From the NCBI GenBank assembly GCA_963676605.2, contig CAXXSP010000034.1, positions 74,769-138,768 on the forward strand: a stretch of 64,000 bases of DNA. Reading direction: 5' to 3'. Source of the stretch: SABI01 sp963676605 (GTDB taxonomy: Bacteria; Spirochaetota; Spirochaetia; Sphaerochaetales; Sphaerochaetaceae). This document shows, piece after piece, positions 43,548 through 53,455 of this stretch; positions within the stretch are counted from its first letter, which is position 1; each line of letters starts with the position of its first letter. The notes beneath the pieces were generated by a model, which had not been told where the DNA came from, ran no database searches, and saw nothing but the letters and a program-made list of their open reading frames with translations. A program made the position numbers and the translations under genes.

Positions 43548-45119
43548 ACATATTCAGTAAAGCAGCAGAACTTGAGCAGAAGAATATCCCATTTGCTCTT
43601 ATAACGATCACCGGAAGCAGAGGCTCGACGCCGCGTTCCCAGGCCAGAATGATCGTCCTCTCCGACGGTACGAGCTATGGGACTGTGGGCGGCGGAGCGA
43701 GTGAGTTCGAAGCGGTGAAGCGGGCACAGGAGCTGATTCGCCTGCAGAAGAGCGAGTCCTTCAACAAGTCACTTACTGTCGGGGATGGGCACAACTGCGG
43801 TGGAGAGGTGGAAATGTTTATTGAAGTGATCGGCTCAAGACCCCGTCTCATACTTGTCGGCGGAGGTCATGTCAATCTTGAGATTGCGAATCTTGCCGTA
43901 CGCTGCGGATTTTTCATCGAGGTGGTGGAAACCCGGGAGGAGTTCGCTTCACCAGAAAGGTTCCCCGATGCGAGCCGCTTCTACACGGGAACGACAATCG
44001 AAGAGGCACTTGCCCAGGTGAGCATTGACGAGAATACAGCACTGGTGATCGCGACACACTCCTTGGATCAGGAGGCTCTCGAGATGGTACTCTCCTCCCC
44101 CGCGTGGTATATAGGCATGCTTGGAAGCCGGAACAAGATTCATACATTCCGGACGAGACTGAAAGAGAAACTTCACATCGATATCGCGTCCCTCACGCAA
44201 CTGTATGCTCCTCTCGGCCTCGACATAGGGGCTCAGACTCCCGAAGAGATCGCTGTCTCGGCCGTCTCTGAACTGATGAAAGTCAGATCAGTAAAAAGCG
44301 GTCAAAGCCTTCGTGACCGCTCTGATAATCTTGTTATTGTCCGAGGGGCAGGTGACCTGGCTAGTGCGGTTATTGTGAGGCTGCACAAGGCCGGGTACAG
44401 AGTCCTAGCGCTTGAAGTCCCCCAGCCGACGGCTATAAGGCGAACCGTCTCCTTCTCCTCAGTGCTGAAGAGCGGGAGTATGGAACTTGAAGGAGTCGAG
44501 TGTGTTTTTGCCTCCAATGCACGTGAGGCAAAAACTCTCATGGATCAGCAGAAAGTTGCCTTGATGATAGACTCTGAAGCCTCCGTGCGGAAGGAACTTC
44601 ATCCTCTCTGCCTGGTAGATGCCATCATTGCAAAGAAGAATCTAGGTACTCATATGGCGATGGCTCCCTATGTGATCGCACTCGGTCCCCGGTTTCACGG
44701 CGGGTAAGGACTGTCACGCCGTCATTGAGACAAACAGAGGACATTTCCTCGGTTCTGTCATTACGGAAGGGCAAGCTGAAGTTAATACCGGCGTGCCAGG
44801 TATCATCGGGGGGGAAGGGGCAAAGCGTGTTATCCACGCGGAAACGGAAGGTGTTTTTACCGGGGTGAGAAAGATCGGTGATCTTGTGAAAGTAGGGGAA
44901 GTGGTGGCAAAAATCGATGAGAGTGAGGTGCTCTCTCCCCTTTCCGGAGTCCTGAGGGGTATTCTTGATGACGGAATAGAGGTTCCTGTCGGATTCAAGA
45001 TAGGAGATGTGGACCCCAGAGGCAGCGTAGACCATTGTTTTTCTATCAGCGATAAAGGTCGCGCGATAGCCGGAGGGGTGCTTGAGGCTCTGGATGGATT
45101 CCGAAACGGTCTTCGGTAA
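43544..45119 (+). pseudogene. yqeB: XdhC-YqeB fusion for molybdenum hydroxylase maturation, one frameshift
   Basis: The first frame (43,544-44,707) encodes XdhC/CoxI (GSRGSTPRSQARM, GGAGSEFE-like GGGASEFE, LVGGGHVN, GMLGSRNK). It continues into YqeB (VIVRGAGDLASAV, LEVPQPTAIRR, DAIIAKKN). It stops at TAA right after GPRFHGG. The family continues DCHAVIET, and that sequence is present in another frame from 44,708 (KDCHAVIETNRGH through GRAIAGGVLEAL). Removing one T in GGGTAAGGAC restores a single frame of about 525 codons. XdhC sulfurates or inserts the Mo cofactor; YqeB is tied to the selenium-dependent variants. A sequencing error is as likely as a true mutation. No hydroxylase structural gene lies in the window. 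Confidence 0.82.
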
Positions 45120-45182
45120 GTTTCTATCGTATTTCCTGTCATAATTCTCTCTCTTTGATGAACCTTCATGGAAAATTCTCCC

Positions 45183-45211
45183 TTGACAAGTGTTTCTATG
45201 TATAGTAACGT
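45183..45211 (+). promoter_or_regulatory. Possible promoter of trpR-trpB
   Basis: TTGACA (45,183-45,188), 17 bases, then TAACGT. The -35 is perfect and the -10 weak. I see no obvious TrpR operator dyad around it. Confidence 0.4.
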
Positions 45212-45232
45212 TCCCTCACAGGAGATGAGTTC

Positions 45233-45505
45233 ATGACCGATCTTGATGAAATTATCGATGTATTCGTAAGAACGACGGAGACTGAGAAAATGCATACCCT
45301 GTTTGATGATCTATTCACTGAACGGGAGAAATACGACTTTGCCCTCCGGTGGCGACTTATGAAGGACCTCTATGAAGGTAAAAGTCAGAGAGAGATTGCC
45401 CAGAACCTGGGTATCAGCCTGTGTAAGATTACACGGGGAAGCAAGATATTAAAACAGGAAGGATCGCAGATGAAACAGATCCTGAAGGAGTACCATAATG
45501 AGTAA
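45233..45505 (+). CDS. trpR: Trp repressor family protein
   Basis: The 90-residue all-helical protein matches TrpR over its length: LFTEREKYDFALRWRLM, then the helix-turn-helix SQREIAQNLGISLCKITRGSKIL, close to the E. coli pattern SQRELKNELG...ATITRGS. TrpR binds tryptophan as co-repressor and blocks trp genes. It overlaps trpB by 8 bases, so repressor and enzyme are one operon, an arrangement also known from chlamydial trpRBA. Confidence 0.9.
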   Translation: MTDLDEIIDVFVRTTETEKMHTLFDDLFTEREKYDFALRWRLMKDLYEGKSQREIAQNLGISLCKITRGSKILKQEGSQMKQILKEYHNE

Positions 45506-46739
45506 AGCAGCAGGTCTGAATATGCAGATGCCCGATGAGAAGGGCTATTTCGGAGAATATGGAGGTGCTATCCTTCCTCCCGATCTCGTGGAGATCATGA
45601 ATGATATCACGGCAAATTACATGGAGATCAAAGAGAACAGTGATTTTCTCGATGAGCTTACACGACTGCAGCAGACCTACACTGGCCGTCCCTCTCCCGT
45701 GTACCATGCCAGAAGACTGTCCGAGGCCCTCGGCGGGGCTCAGATCTATCTGAAGAGAGAGGACCTGAACCATACCGGAGCACATAAAATAAATCACTGT
45801 CTCGGAGAAGTCCTTCTTGCCAAAAAGATGGGAAAGAAGAAGGTGATCGCAGAGACCGGTGCAGGACAGCACGGTGTTGCACTTGCTACGGCAGCAGCCC
45901 TTGTCGGTCTCGAGTGTGATATCTACATGGGAGCAATTGACGTTGAAAAGCAAGCTCCCAATGTTCACAGAATGAAAGTCCTCGGTGCGACCGTTGTTCC
46001 CGTTCACCAGGGTACACACACTCTGAAGGATGCGGGTCGATGCTGCGTTTGTCGCATACCTGCAGGATCCGGTAACCACGATGTATGCAATCGGTTCTGT
46101 TGTCGGTCCTCACCCCTTCCCTATGATGGTAAGAGATTTTCAGAGCGTTGTCGGACGTGAGGCGAGGGAGCAGTTCCTGCAGATGACAGGAAACCTTCCC
46201 GATACTCTGATGGCGTGTGTCGGCGGCGGATCGGAATGCGATAGGACTGTTCAGCGGTTTTCTCGATGATCCTGAAGTTGAAATCTACGGGGTAGAGCCG
46301 GGCGGACGTTCAAGTGCTACAGGAGACCATGCAGCCACCATCACCTACGGAAAGAAGGGAACGATTCACGGGTTCGAGTGTTATCTCCTCCAGGATGAGA
46401 AGGGCGAACCCCTTCCGGTATACTCAATCGCGAGCGGACTCGACTTACCCGGGAGTCGGACCGCAGCACTGCTACCTCAAGGATATCGAGCGGGTAAAAT
46501 ACGTGAAAGCAAGTGACAGGGAGGCTCTTGTCGCCTTTTACGATCTCAGTCGTCTTGAGGGTATCATTCCAGCTCTTGAAAGCTCGCATGCGCTTGCCTA
46601 TGCAATCAAGACCGCTCCGCAGAGAAGCAAGGACGAAAGTATCCTCATTAATCTCTCAGGACGAGGTGACAAGGACATGGATTACGTGCTTGCACATTAT
46701 CCTCTTGAGGAGTATGAGACACAGAAGATGCTGTTCTGA
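45498..46739 (+). pseudogene. trpB: Tryptophan synthase beta chain with three +1 frameshifts
   Basis: The full TrpB sequence is present in three frames: GYFGEYGGAILPP, the PLP lysine in HTGAHKINH, ETGAGQHGVA, GATVVPVHQG, then in new frames GSVVGPHPFP, MACVGGGS, GVEPGG, HGFECYLLQ, SAGLDYPGVGP-like SGLDYPGVGPQH, and LINLSGRGDKD. One extra base explains each shift: G in the GGG at 46,034-46,036, G in the GG at 46,233-46,234, and T in the TT at 46,445-46,446. All are extra bases in short homopolymers, so this may be a consensus error in an intact gene of about 413 codons. No trpA follows. With TrpR alone beside it, indole salvage to tryptophan is a possible role. Confidence 0.85.
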
Positions 46740-46759
46740 TTCAGCTCAGTCCGTATGTC

Positions 46760-46791
46760 AGCCCCTGCACCTTTGTATGCAGGGGCTTTTC
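46760..46791 (+). terminator. Rho-independent terminator of trpR-trpB
   Basis: AGCCCCTGCA and TGCAGGGGCT form a 10-bp GC-rich stem with an 8-base loop, followed by TTTTCTT. It lies 20 bases after the trpB stop. Confidence 0.92.
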
Positions 46792-46792
46792 T

Positions 46793-47814
46793 TCAGGAAC
46801 GTTTTTCTTTTCCTTTCTTTACGAGAGAAAGAGAGGAACGGCACCAGTTGATGGTGTCTTCCACTGTCCTTCGGAATGTCCGTGTCTGATACTGCAGCTC
46901 CCTGACGGCCTTTGCATTGCTGAAATTACTGTTGCTTCCCAGTGTGCTCAGTGCATAGGGAGTGAACAGGGGGCGAAGGTTCCACACACGGTAGTGGAGC
47001 ATGGTGAAGGGGCTGAAGGCAAGAGCGACCCAGCGGGGGATGAAGGTGAGTCGTTTTCGTGAACCGCTGAGTTCTTTGAGGATATGAAAACAGTTCTCTC
47101 ACCGTATGATATTCTCCTGAGAGGATATAGCATTCTCCCCGTTTCCCGTATGCTCCGGCCTTGATAATCCCGTCTGCAACATCCCTGACATCGACAAAAA
47201 TTATATCCACCGGAGGTGTAGACGTTGAGTGTGCCTCTGAGAAAAGTTGCAACCATCGAAGCCATATGACCCATCCGGTAATCATCAGGACCGATAATAC
47301 CCGAAGGATGGACGATGATGGCATCGAGGCCCTGATCAGCAGCTTCAAGCACGAGACGGGTACCTGCGGCCTTTGTTTTTGCATACGATCCTCTGATCTG
47401 ATCAGGATCAAAGTGCCGGCTCTCTTCAATGGGCTCTCCCCCGTGGAGTCTCTTTCAACGCATGTACGCTGCTGATAGTAGACGAGACGGCTGACCTTGC
47501 AGACCCTCACTGCTTCAATGATATTTCTGACTCCGTCGATATTGACCTGACGCATCCGTTTTCGGCTTTTCAGCGAGCAGGTGATATCTACAATACCGGC
47601 AGTATGGAACACGATATCGATTCCCCTGCAGGCTATGATAAGGGACTGAAGATCCATCACGTCTCCATAGAGAATGCGATGAGAGAAGGGTTCTATGATA
47701 CTGATATCCTGCGAAGGAAGAACGAAGGCGGTGATGTCTGCTCCCCTTCTCTCTGAGTGCCTTGATCAGTACGGTTCCCACATGACCGGTTGCACCGGTG
47801 ACCAGCGCTTTCAC
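46793..47814 (-). pseudogene. NAD-dependent epimerase / 3-beta-HSD-like protein with several frameshifts
   Basis: The start is clear: MKALVTGATGHVGTVLIKAL, a Rossmann NAD-binding motif (TGATGHVG). One extra G in the run at 47,741-47,744 moves the frame; the protein resumes as ADITAFVLP and VFHTAGIVDI. Further shifts near 47,450, 47,350, 47,220 and 47,080 scatter the rest (AADQGLDAIIVHPSGIIGP, FVDVRDVADG, YILSGEYHTVRELF, YALSTLGSNSNF). About 340 codons would form one normal member of the extended SDR family. It follows the MarR gene after 3 bases. The catalytic YxxxK cannot be read reliably because of the shifts. Confidence 0.72.
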
Positions 47815-47817
47815 CTT

Positions 47818-48243
47818 CTACTCCTTGATATCCATGATATCCAGTCCTTCCTCTACAATCGAGAGAAAGGCGAAAAATCGTTCCTGTCCCATTGCCTCAA
47901 GCATCATAGAACACCACAGGTCAACTTCTGCAGAGGTTGCTGAGAGAGCTTCTCTTCCTTTTTCGGTCGGGGTCACAACGATATGGCGTCTGTCCCTATG
48001 ACTCGTATCTCGGCACAGGTATCCCTTTCGTTCCAGAGAGGTGAGTGCACTGGTGACGCTTGGACGTGATATCCTGAGATACTCTGCGATGAAGGAGGGG
48101 TAGGCTGTCTCTCCCGAGGCTTCGATCGCTTCTATCGCCCTGAGTACCGCGGTTTCGCCTCGGTAGAATTCTCCCAGTTTTGCAGTAAAGGCAGTCCCGC
48201 TGAGACGTCTGAGAATGGTATGAAAGCGTGAAAATGAGTCCAT
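47818..48243 (-). CDS. MarR-family transcriptional regulator
   Basis: The 141-residue protein has the winged helix of the MarR family: YPSFIAEYLRISRPSVTSALTSLERKGYL followed by the wing DTSHRDRRHIVVTPTEKG (motifs shortened). It is the first gene of an operon with the epimerase. A perfect 23-bp dyad lies directly in front of its start, so autorepression relieved by a ligand is likely. Confidence 0.93.
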   Translation of the reverse strand: MDSFSRFHTILRRLSGTAFTAKLGEFYRGETAVLRAIEAIEASGETAYPSFIAEYLRISRPSVTSALTSLERKGYLCRDTSHRDRRHIVVTPTEKGREALSATSAEVDLWCSMMLEAMGQERFFAFLSIVEEGLDIMDIKE

Positions 48244-48252
48244 TGCTCCTCC

Positions 48253-48275
48253 AATAATTAGAAAGTCTAATTATT
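48253..48275. promoter_or_regulatory. MarR operator: perfect inverted repeat
   Basis: AATAATTAGA, AAG, TCTAATTATT: two perfect 10-bp arms, 9 bases upstream of the marR start and in the gap to the divergent acyltransferase gene. Length and AT-rich symmetry fit a MarR dimer. It may control both directions. Confidence 0.82.
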
Positions 48276-48355
48276 AACCTATTTAATTATATACTCATCT
48301 CTGAATAGGTCAAGATGACATTGCGTTCTATCGCACTTTTCACTAAGCTGAAGGT

Positions 48356-49642
48356 ATGAACCACGGAGGAGCTGAACCCATAGCACTCGACACCTCGGCT
48401 ATTATCTACCCGCCTACGGTGGCGAGATATAACACCCATGTATTCCGTCTCTCCATGGACCTTCACATAACAGTTGAACACGAGCGGCTCTTGAGCGCCT
48501 TGAGGGCGATCATGCCGCGGTTCCCCTATTTTTCCCACCGCATTCACAGCGGGTTTTTCTGGTATTACCTTCTTGAGAACACGGAACCGATCGAAGTGTA
48601 TCCCGAAGTGTGTCATCCCTGCGGTCATCTCGATCTCAGGAAGGGCGCCAATGGATATATGTTCAAGGTGTTCTATACGGAGCACCGCATCGCCGTCGAG
48701 TACTTCCATGCTCTGACAGACGGTACGGGGGGGATCACCTTCCTCAAGTCCCTCGTCTCTGAATACCTCAGGCAGAGCGGTGAAACAGTCGGCCCTGATC
48801 CCCAGATCCTTCTCCCCTCAGATCCTGTCGATCCCGCAGAAACAGAGGACTCCTTCGCGAGGATATACCGTCCGATGAGATCGGTGTTCGCCCTCGAATC
48901 CCGTGCATTCCATTATGCTCCCAAGGGAGAAGCCTATACTGACCTTCATGCCGTGGTGAGTTCTCAGATGGAGGTGAACCAGGTGAAGGCCCAGGCCAAG
49001 AAGTACGGCCTTACCATCACCGAGTATCTTGTGTGTGAAGTTCTTGATGCTCTTCAGCGTCTGCAGTTTGAGACTGTGAAGAATCCGAGAAAGTGGAGGC
49101 CTGTGAGACTGAGCGTGCCGGTGAATATCCGCAAGGTGTACGGTTCAAAATCGCTCAGAAACTTCACCCTTTTCATCATTGTCGGTCTCGATACCCACCT
49201 CGGATCCTACACCTTTGAAGAGATAGTGAAGAGTGTCTATCATCAGATGAGATGGAAGGTGAATGAAAAGTCGCTGTCTCTCCAGATCTCCCGCAATGTT
49301 GCAGGCCGACGCCTTCCACTGATCAGGTATGCACCGAATGTCCTGAAGAGACCGCTGATGAAACTGCTGAGTGATTCCTACGGGGACTCGATCTACTCAT
49401 CCGTCATCAGCAATCTGGGTAATGTGAGTCTTCCGGAAGGTATGGCAGATACAGTCCGACGGATCGATTTTTCTCTCTCCCCCTCTCAGATGAATAAGCT
49501 GGCACTTGCCGTTATCAGTACTGGAGGATCTCTCGTGATGAATATAACCTCGATTCTGGAGTACAACAGGGAGTTCGAGAAGCTGCTTCTGAGGTCGCTG
49601 GTGAAAAAGGGAATCCATGTACAGGTTGATTCCAACTGGTAG
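48356..49642 (+). CDS. Condensation/acyltransferase-superfamily protein (alcohol acetyltransferase-like)
   Basis: The 428-residue protein has the HxxxDG active-site motif (FHALTDGTGG) near residue 120. The first-half motif FPYFSHRIHSGFFWYYLLEN and a late RLSVPVNIRKVYGSKSLRNF (shortened) match bacterial alcohol acetyltransferase-like and WS/DGAT-related proteins. These transfer acyl groups from CoA to alcohols or lipids. Eight bases separate it from the next gene, a common partner. Divergent from marR across the operator. Confidence 0.82.
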   Translation: MNHGGAEPIALDTSAIIYPPTVARYNTHVFRLSMDLHITVEHERLLSALRAIMPRFPYFSHRIHSGFFWYYLLENTEPIEVYPEVCHPCGHLDLRKGANGYMFKVFYTEHRIAVEYFHALTDGTGGITFLKSLVSEYLRQSGETVGPDPQILLPSDPVDPAETEDSFARIYRPMRSVFALESRAFHYAPKGEAYTDLHAVVSSQMEVNQVKAQAKKYGLTITEYLVCEVLDALQRLQFETVKNPRKWRPVRLSVPVNIRKVYGSKSLRNFTLFIIVGLDTHLGSYTFEEIVKSVYHQMRWKVNEKSLSLQISRNVAGRRLPLIRYAPNVLKRPLMKLLSDSYGDSIYSSVISNLGNVSLPEGMADTVRRIDFSLSPSQMNKLALAVISTGGSLVMNITSILEYNREFEKLLLRSLVKKGIHVQVDSNW

Positions 49643-49650
49643 GAGGAACT

Positions 49651-50523
49651 ATGGCGTATTGTGTTGAATGCGGGGTGGAACTTGTCTCGGGCGCTGCGAA
49701 GTGTCCGCTGTGCGGACGTGAAGTCGCCGCTCCGAAAGAACTGATAGGAGAGAAAGGCGAAGAGCTTTTCCCAGGCAATCCTCATGCTCCGTCCCGCTCT
49801 CCGCTCCGTCTCGATAAATACAGGAAGGGGTTAACAGAACTCATCCTTACCTTTGCCGCAATCGCAGAGCTTACCCTGATTATTACGGGGACAGCGTTCG
49901 GTAATATTCTTATCTTCTGGAGACCGTTTCTCTATGTACTGCTTGGAACAGCGGCCCTGCTGGTCCTCCTGTTCGTACGCCTCAATTACAGGAATATCGC
50001 GACATGGTATTCATGGCTCACGACGGCGACACTCATTATCGCTGATTCGACAGACAACCTTTTCTCCTGGGTCGCGTATCCCGTAACCGGCCTGATTCTC
50101 TTTTATACCTTTTCTGTCTTTCTCCTGTATCACAGGATCCCGCTTGCGCTCAGGCTGGTGACAGCCCTGGCTATACTTCTTGCCAGCCTTGCAGGATTCG
50201 ATCTGTTTACCCACCTTCAGCTCACCTGGTTCCTGCCTGTGGCACTGCCGGTCGTTGGTGTTGCGATCGTTACTCTCACCGGAACATTCGTCAGGTCGGT
50301 AAAAGGACACCCTTCCATTCCGGACATCATTCTCATGCTTCTCATGTCAGCCTCGATCAGCACGGTTGCAGGTGACTTCTTTGCCCTGAGATGGAAAGGC
50401 TCACAGGACATCCTCTCCTGGTCCTTCTCTCTCTTCATTATCTCACTGCTGCTGCTCGTATTCATCTCTATCACGATGAGCGTGAAGAAAGTGAGATACT
50501 ATTTCCAGAATAGAGTGATCTGA
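49651..50523 (+). CDS. Zinc-ribbon membrane protein, DUF6320-like
   Basis: The 290-residue protein starts behind AGGAGGA. The N-terminal zinc ribbon has CVECG and CPLCG. A linker to about residue 60 leads to a block of about eight membrane helices. This plan matches proteins I recall as DUF6320, which tend to sit next to alcohol acetyltransferase-like genes, as here. A joint role in lipid or envelope acylation is inferred from the pairing only. Confidence 0.75.
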   Translation: MAYCVECGVELVSGAAKCPLCGREVAAPKELIGEKGEELFPGNPHAPSRSPLRLDKYRKGLTELILTFAAIAELTLIITGTAFGNILIFWRPFLYVLLGTAALLVLLFVRLNYRNIATWYSWLTTATLIIADSTDNLFSWVAYPVTGLILFYTFSVFLLYHRIPLALRLVTALAILLASLAGFDLFTHLQLTWFLPVALPVVGVAIVTLTGTFVRSVKGHPSIPDIILMLLMSASISTVAGDFFALRWKGSQDILSWSFSLFIISLLLLVFISITMSVKKVRYYFQNRVI

Positions 50524-50558
50524 GAATATACGAGGGAAGCCGATCCCCTCTATTTTTG

Positions 50559-52022
50559 CTATTTTCTCTTCCAGAACCAGGGGGTAAGGACGACGAGAAC
50601 CGTATAGATCTCCAGTCTTCCCATCATCATGGCAAGGCTGAGGAACCACTTGATTCCATCCTGGAAGAAGGCGTAGTTCATGGTCGGTCCGACTTTACTG
50701 AAGCCCGGTCCGATATTACCAACTGTAACCAGCGCGGTTGAGAAGGAGGTGAGAATATCGTACCCTCCGGCGGCCACCACGGTGGTCGTGACGAGAAGAG
50801 CAACCATGTACAGGAAAACGAACCCGGTGATGACGCTTATGATATCGGTCCTGAGGACCTGCTTGTTGAGCCTGAGATGGAAGACACCGCGAGGATGCAG
50901 CAGTCTCTTGAGTTCCCTCGAAGCCAGTTTGAAGAGAGTCACGATCCTGACGACCTTCATTCCTCCGCCCGTTGAGCCTGCACTTCCTCCGATGAACATC
51001 ATAAGGAAGAGGACTATCTTTGCAAACGCCGGCCAGAGGTCGAAGTCAGTTGTTGCATACCCTGTTGTTGTCAGGATTGAGGCAACCTGGAAGGCGGCAT
51101 ATCTGAGCCCCTGTGCGAAGCTCTCATAGACATCATTGTTCAGCAGAGAGACTGTGATCGCCAGCGAAGCTGCCGCGAAGATACCGAGGTAGGCTTTCAT
51201 CTCCGTATCGACGAGTACGTCTCGCAGTTTGCCGGTAAGGAGCTTGAAATAGAGGATGAAGTTCATCCCTGCCATGATCATGAAGATGGTGATGACCCAG
51301 TCGATCCAGCCTGAATTATAGAACCCTACGCTTGTGTTCTTGGGAGAGAATCCACCGGTCGCCATAGTGCCGAACGTATGAGTGAGCGCATCAAAGAGGT
51401 TCATTCCGCCGATCATGAGGAGGATGGTCTCGATGACTGTCAGTCCCAGGTAGATCAGCCAGAGAATCTTGGCGGTCTGGGTTATTTTCGGTGTCACTTT
51501 ATCGACCGAAGGTCCCGGAGCTTCCGCCTTCAGGAGCTGCATGCCCCCGATACCGAGAAGCGGGAAAACCGCGACGGTCAGAACCACGATTCCCATGCCT
51601 CCGAGCCAGTGGGTCAGTGATCTCCAGAACAGGATGGAGTAGGGGAGTCCTTCAATGGCTGTCAGGATGGAAGCTCCTGTCGTGGTGAAGCCCGACATGG
51701 TCTCAAAATAGGCATCAGTGTAGGATGGAATCGCTCCCGAGATGTAGAAAGGAAGGGCTCCGAGAGCCGAAGAGGTCACCCAGGCAAGGGTTACAAGGAG
51801 GAATCCGTCACGTGGATTGAGTGTCTTGTCCCGTCTCTTGCGGGTTGAGAAATAACTCGCGGCGGCAATGGGAAGAAGGGCGATGATCGGAAGAATGAAA
51901 GCCTTCAGACTCTCGCTTTCTCCGTAATAGAGCGCTATCCCTGCCGGGATGAGCATGAAAGCCGCGATAATGAGCAGAAGTATCGTCAGGACATTGATAA
52001 TCAGAGAGAATTTCATAGGCAT
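50559..52022 (-). CDS. trkH: Trk potassium uptake protein, membrane subunit
   Basis: The 487-residue membrane protein has the four pore-loop repeats of TrkH: TTGAS, ATGGF, TTGYA and GNIGPG. About ten or more helices surround them, and it ends TPWFWKRK. ATG 52022 is chosen over the TTG one codon upstream because it overlaps the trkA stop (TGATG). TrkH and TrkA form a gated potassium uptake system. Confidence 0.95.
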   Translation of the reverse strand: MPMKFSLIINVLTILLLIIAAFMLIPAGIALYYGESESLKAFILPIIALLPIAAASYFSTRKRRDKTLNPRDGFLLVTLAWVTSSALGALPFYISGAIPSYTDAYFETMSGFTTTGASILTAIEGLPYSILFWRSLTHWLGGMGIVVLTVAVFPLLGIGGMQLLKAEAPGPSVDKVTPKITQTAKILWLIYLGLTVIETILLMIGGMNLFDALTHTFGTMATGGFSPKNTSVGFYNSGWIDWVITIFMIMAGMNFILYFKLLTGKLRDVLVDTEMKAYLGIFAAASLAITVSLLNNDVYESFAQGLRYAAFQVASILTTTGYATTDFDLWPAFAKIVLFLMMFIGGSAGSTGGGMKVVRIVTLFKLASRELKRLLHPRGVFHLRLNKQVLRTDIISVITGFVFLYMVALLVTTTVVAAGGYDILTSFSTALVTVGNIGPGFSKVGPTMNYAFFQDGIKWFLSLAMMMGRLEIYTVLVVLTPWFWKRK

Positions 52023-53407
52023 CAACCGCTGATAAGCGACTCGATCCGTGAGATCGACTTTCTCTCAAGGATCATCACCAGATGGTCATCACTTCTGATG
52101 ATCGTCTCTCCGCTCGGAATGATATCCTCGCCTCCCCGTGAAATGAAGATGATAAGGGAATTCCCCGGCAGCTTGATGCTGCTGAGATTCTTGCCGTTCA
52201 GGGAGGATTTCTCGCTCACCCTGAATTCAATGACTTCAAGCCTGCCTCCGGGAAGGGCATGAACATTCTTGATATTTCCCTTTCTTATATGCTTGAGGAT
52301 CGTATTGACGACGGTGTCGTTGAGACAGACCGTCATGTCCACGTTCAGGTTTCTGGCCATTGAGCGATAGCTGTTGCGCTTCACCAGAGCCAGAGCTTTT
52401 CTTACTCCGAGTGTCTTTGCATAGATGCTTGTGATGAGATTCAGTTCCTGGTTGTTTGTCGCTGAGACAAGAAGGTCGATCCCTTCGAGGTACTCATCAT
52501 CCTGGAAATGATCTTCCGTGACATCCGCATGGGTCACCATGGCCTGAGGATATTTCTCTGCAAGCTCACTGCATCTCTGCAGATCCTTTTCAATGATATG
52601 GATCTGTTTTCTGCTTTTTTTCTTTGTATCTGAAGCGAGTTCCGCCGCACCCTCAACACCGAGAATCTGATCCGCGACGTAGGTCGTGATATGGCCTCCG
52701 CCTACGATTAGGACTTTGCTGATCTCTTTCCGCTCTTTGAATTCCATCTGGAAGATGGTATCGAAACCCTCCTCAGTGGAGAGAATGTAAATATGGTCGC
52801 CTTCAAGAATCCGGGTATCGCCGGAGGGGATGATGAAACTGTCATTCCTCATGATTGCGGCCACAAGGAAGGCGAAATCATGTTCCTGACGTATCGTTTT
52901 CAGATCTTTGTCCAGGAACATTGAACCGTTTCTGATGGTCAGGTCACGCATCTGCAGGCTGGTGTTCTCGAAGAGCATGATCTCGCTGTTCGCACCATGG
53001 TTAATGGCATAGTTGATGATCTTTGCCGCCTCGATCTCTGGATTGATGACATGGTCGATACCCAGGAAGGAGTGGGAGATCATCTTCGTGCGTGAGTAAT
53101 CAAGATTTCTCACCCGGGCGATCGTCTTCACGTTCTCGAATTCCGCGGAGACCAGACCGCAGGCAATGAGGTTTGTCTCATCCGAAGCTGTCACACTCAC
53201 GAAGACATCCGCCTTGTGGATTCCCGCCTTCTTCAGACTCTCGAGGTTGTTTCCCTCGTCGTTGATGACCATGCAGTCAAGTCTGTTTGCGGTATCCTGA
53301 GCCTTGTCAGCATCATGCTCTATCAGAGCAACATCTTTGTTTTCAGCGATCAGCTGTCTCGCGAGCTGAATTCCGACGGTGCCGGCACCAAGTATTACAA
53401 CGTACAT
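52022..53407 (-). CDS. trkA: Trk potassium uptake protein, NAD-binding regulatory subunit
   Basis: The 461-residue cytoplasmic protein from ATG 53407 has two RCK-N/RCK-C pairs. The first has VILGAGTVGIQLA and IEHD; the second has VGGGHITTYVAD. ATG 53407 is where the Rossmann strand begins; a longer frame to 53446 adds unrelated residues. It regulates TrkH by NAD(H) or ATP binding. It is translationally coupled to trkH. Confidence 0.95.
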   Translation of the reverse strand: MYVVILGAGTVGIQLARQLIAENKDVALIEHDADKAQDTANRLDCMVINDEGNNLESLKKAGIHKADVFVSVTASDETNLIACGLVSAEFENVKTIARVRNLDYSRTKMISHSFLGIDHVINPEIEAAKIINYAINHGANSEIMLFENTSLQMRDLTIRNGSMFLDKDLKTIRQEHDFAFLVAAIMRNDSFIIPSGDTRILEGDHIYILSTEEGFDTIFQMEFKERKEISKVLIVGGGHITTYVADQILGVEGAAELASDTKKKSRKQIHIIEKDLQRCSELAEKYPQAMVTHADVTEDHFQDDEYLEGIDLLVSATNNQELNLITSIYAKTLGVRKALALVKRNSYRSMARNLNVDMTVCLNDTVVNTILKHIRKGNIKNVHALPGGRLEVIEFRVSEKSSLNGKNLSSIKLPGNSLIIFISRGGEDIIPSGETIIRSDDHLVMILERKSISRIESLISG

Positions 53408-53455
53408 AATGATTGAAGCATACGCGTTTTTCAAAAATGTTGTCAATTTGATAAC

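Noticed and set aside
44690..44720. In-frame stop of XdhC-YqeB as a selenocysteine codon
   Set aside because: The stop is TAA, not TGA, and the homologous continuation is in a different frame.
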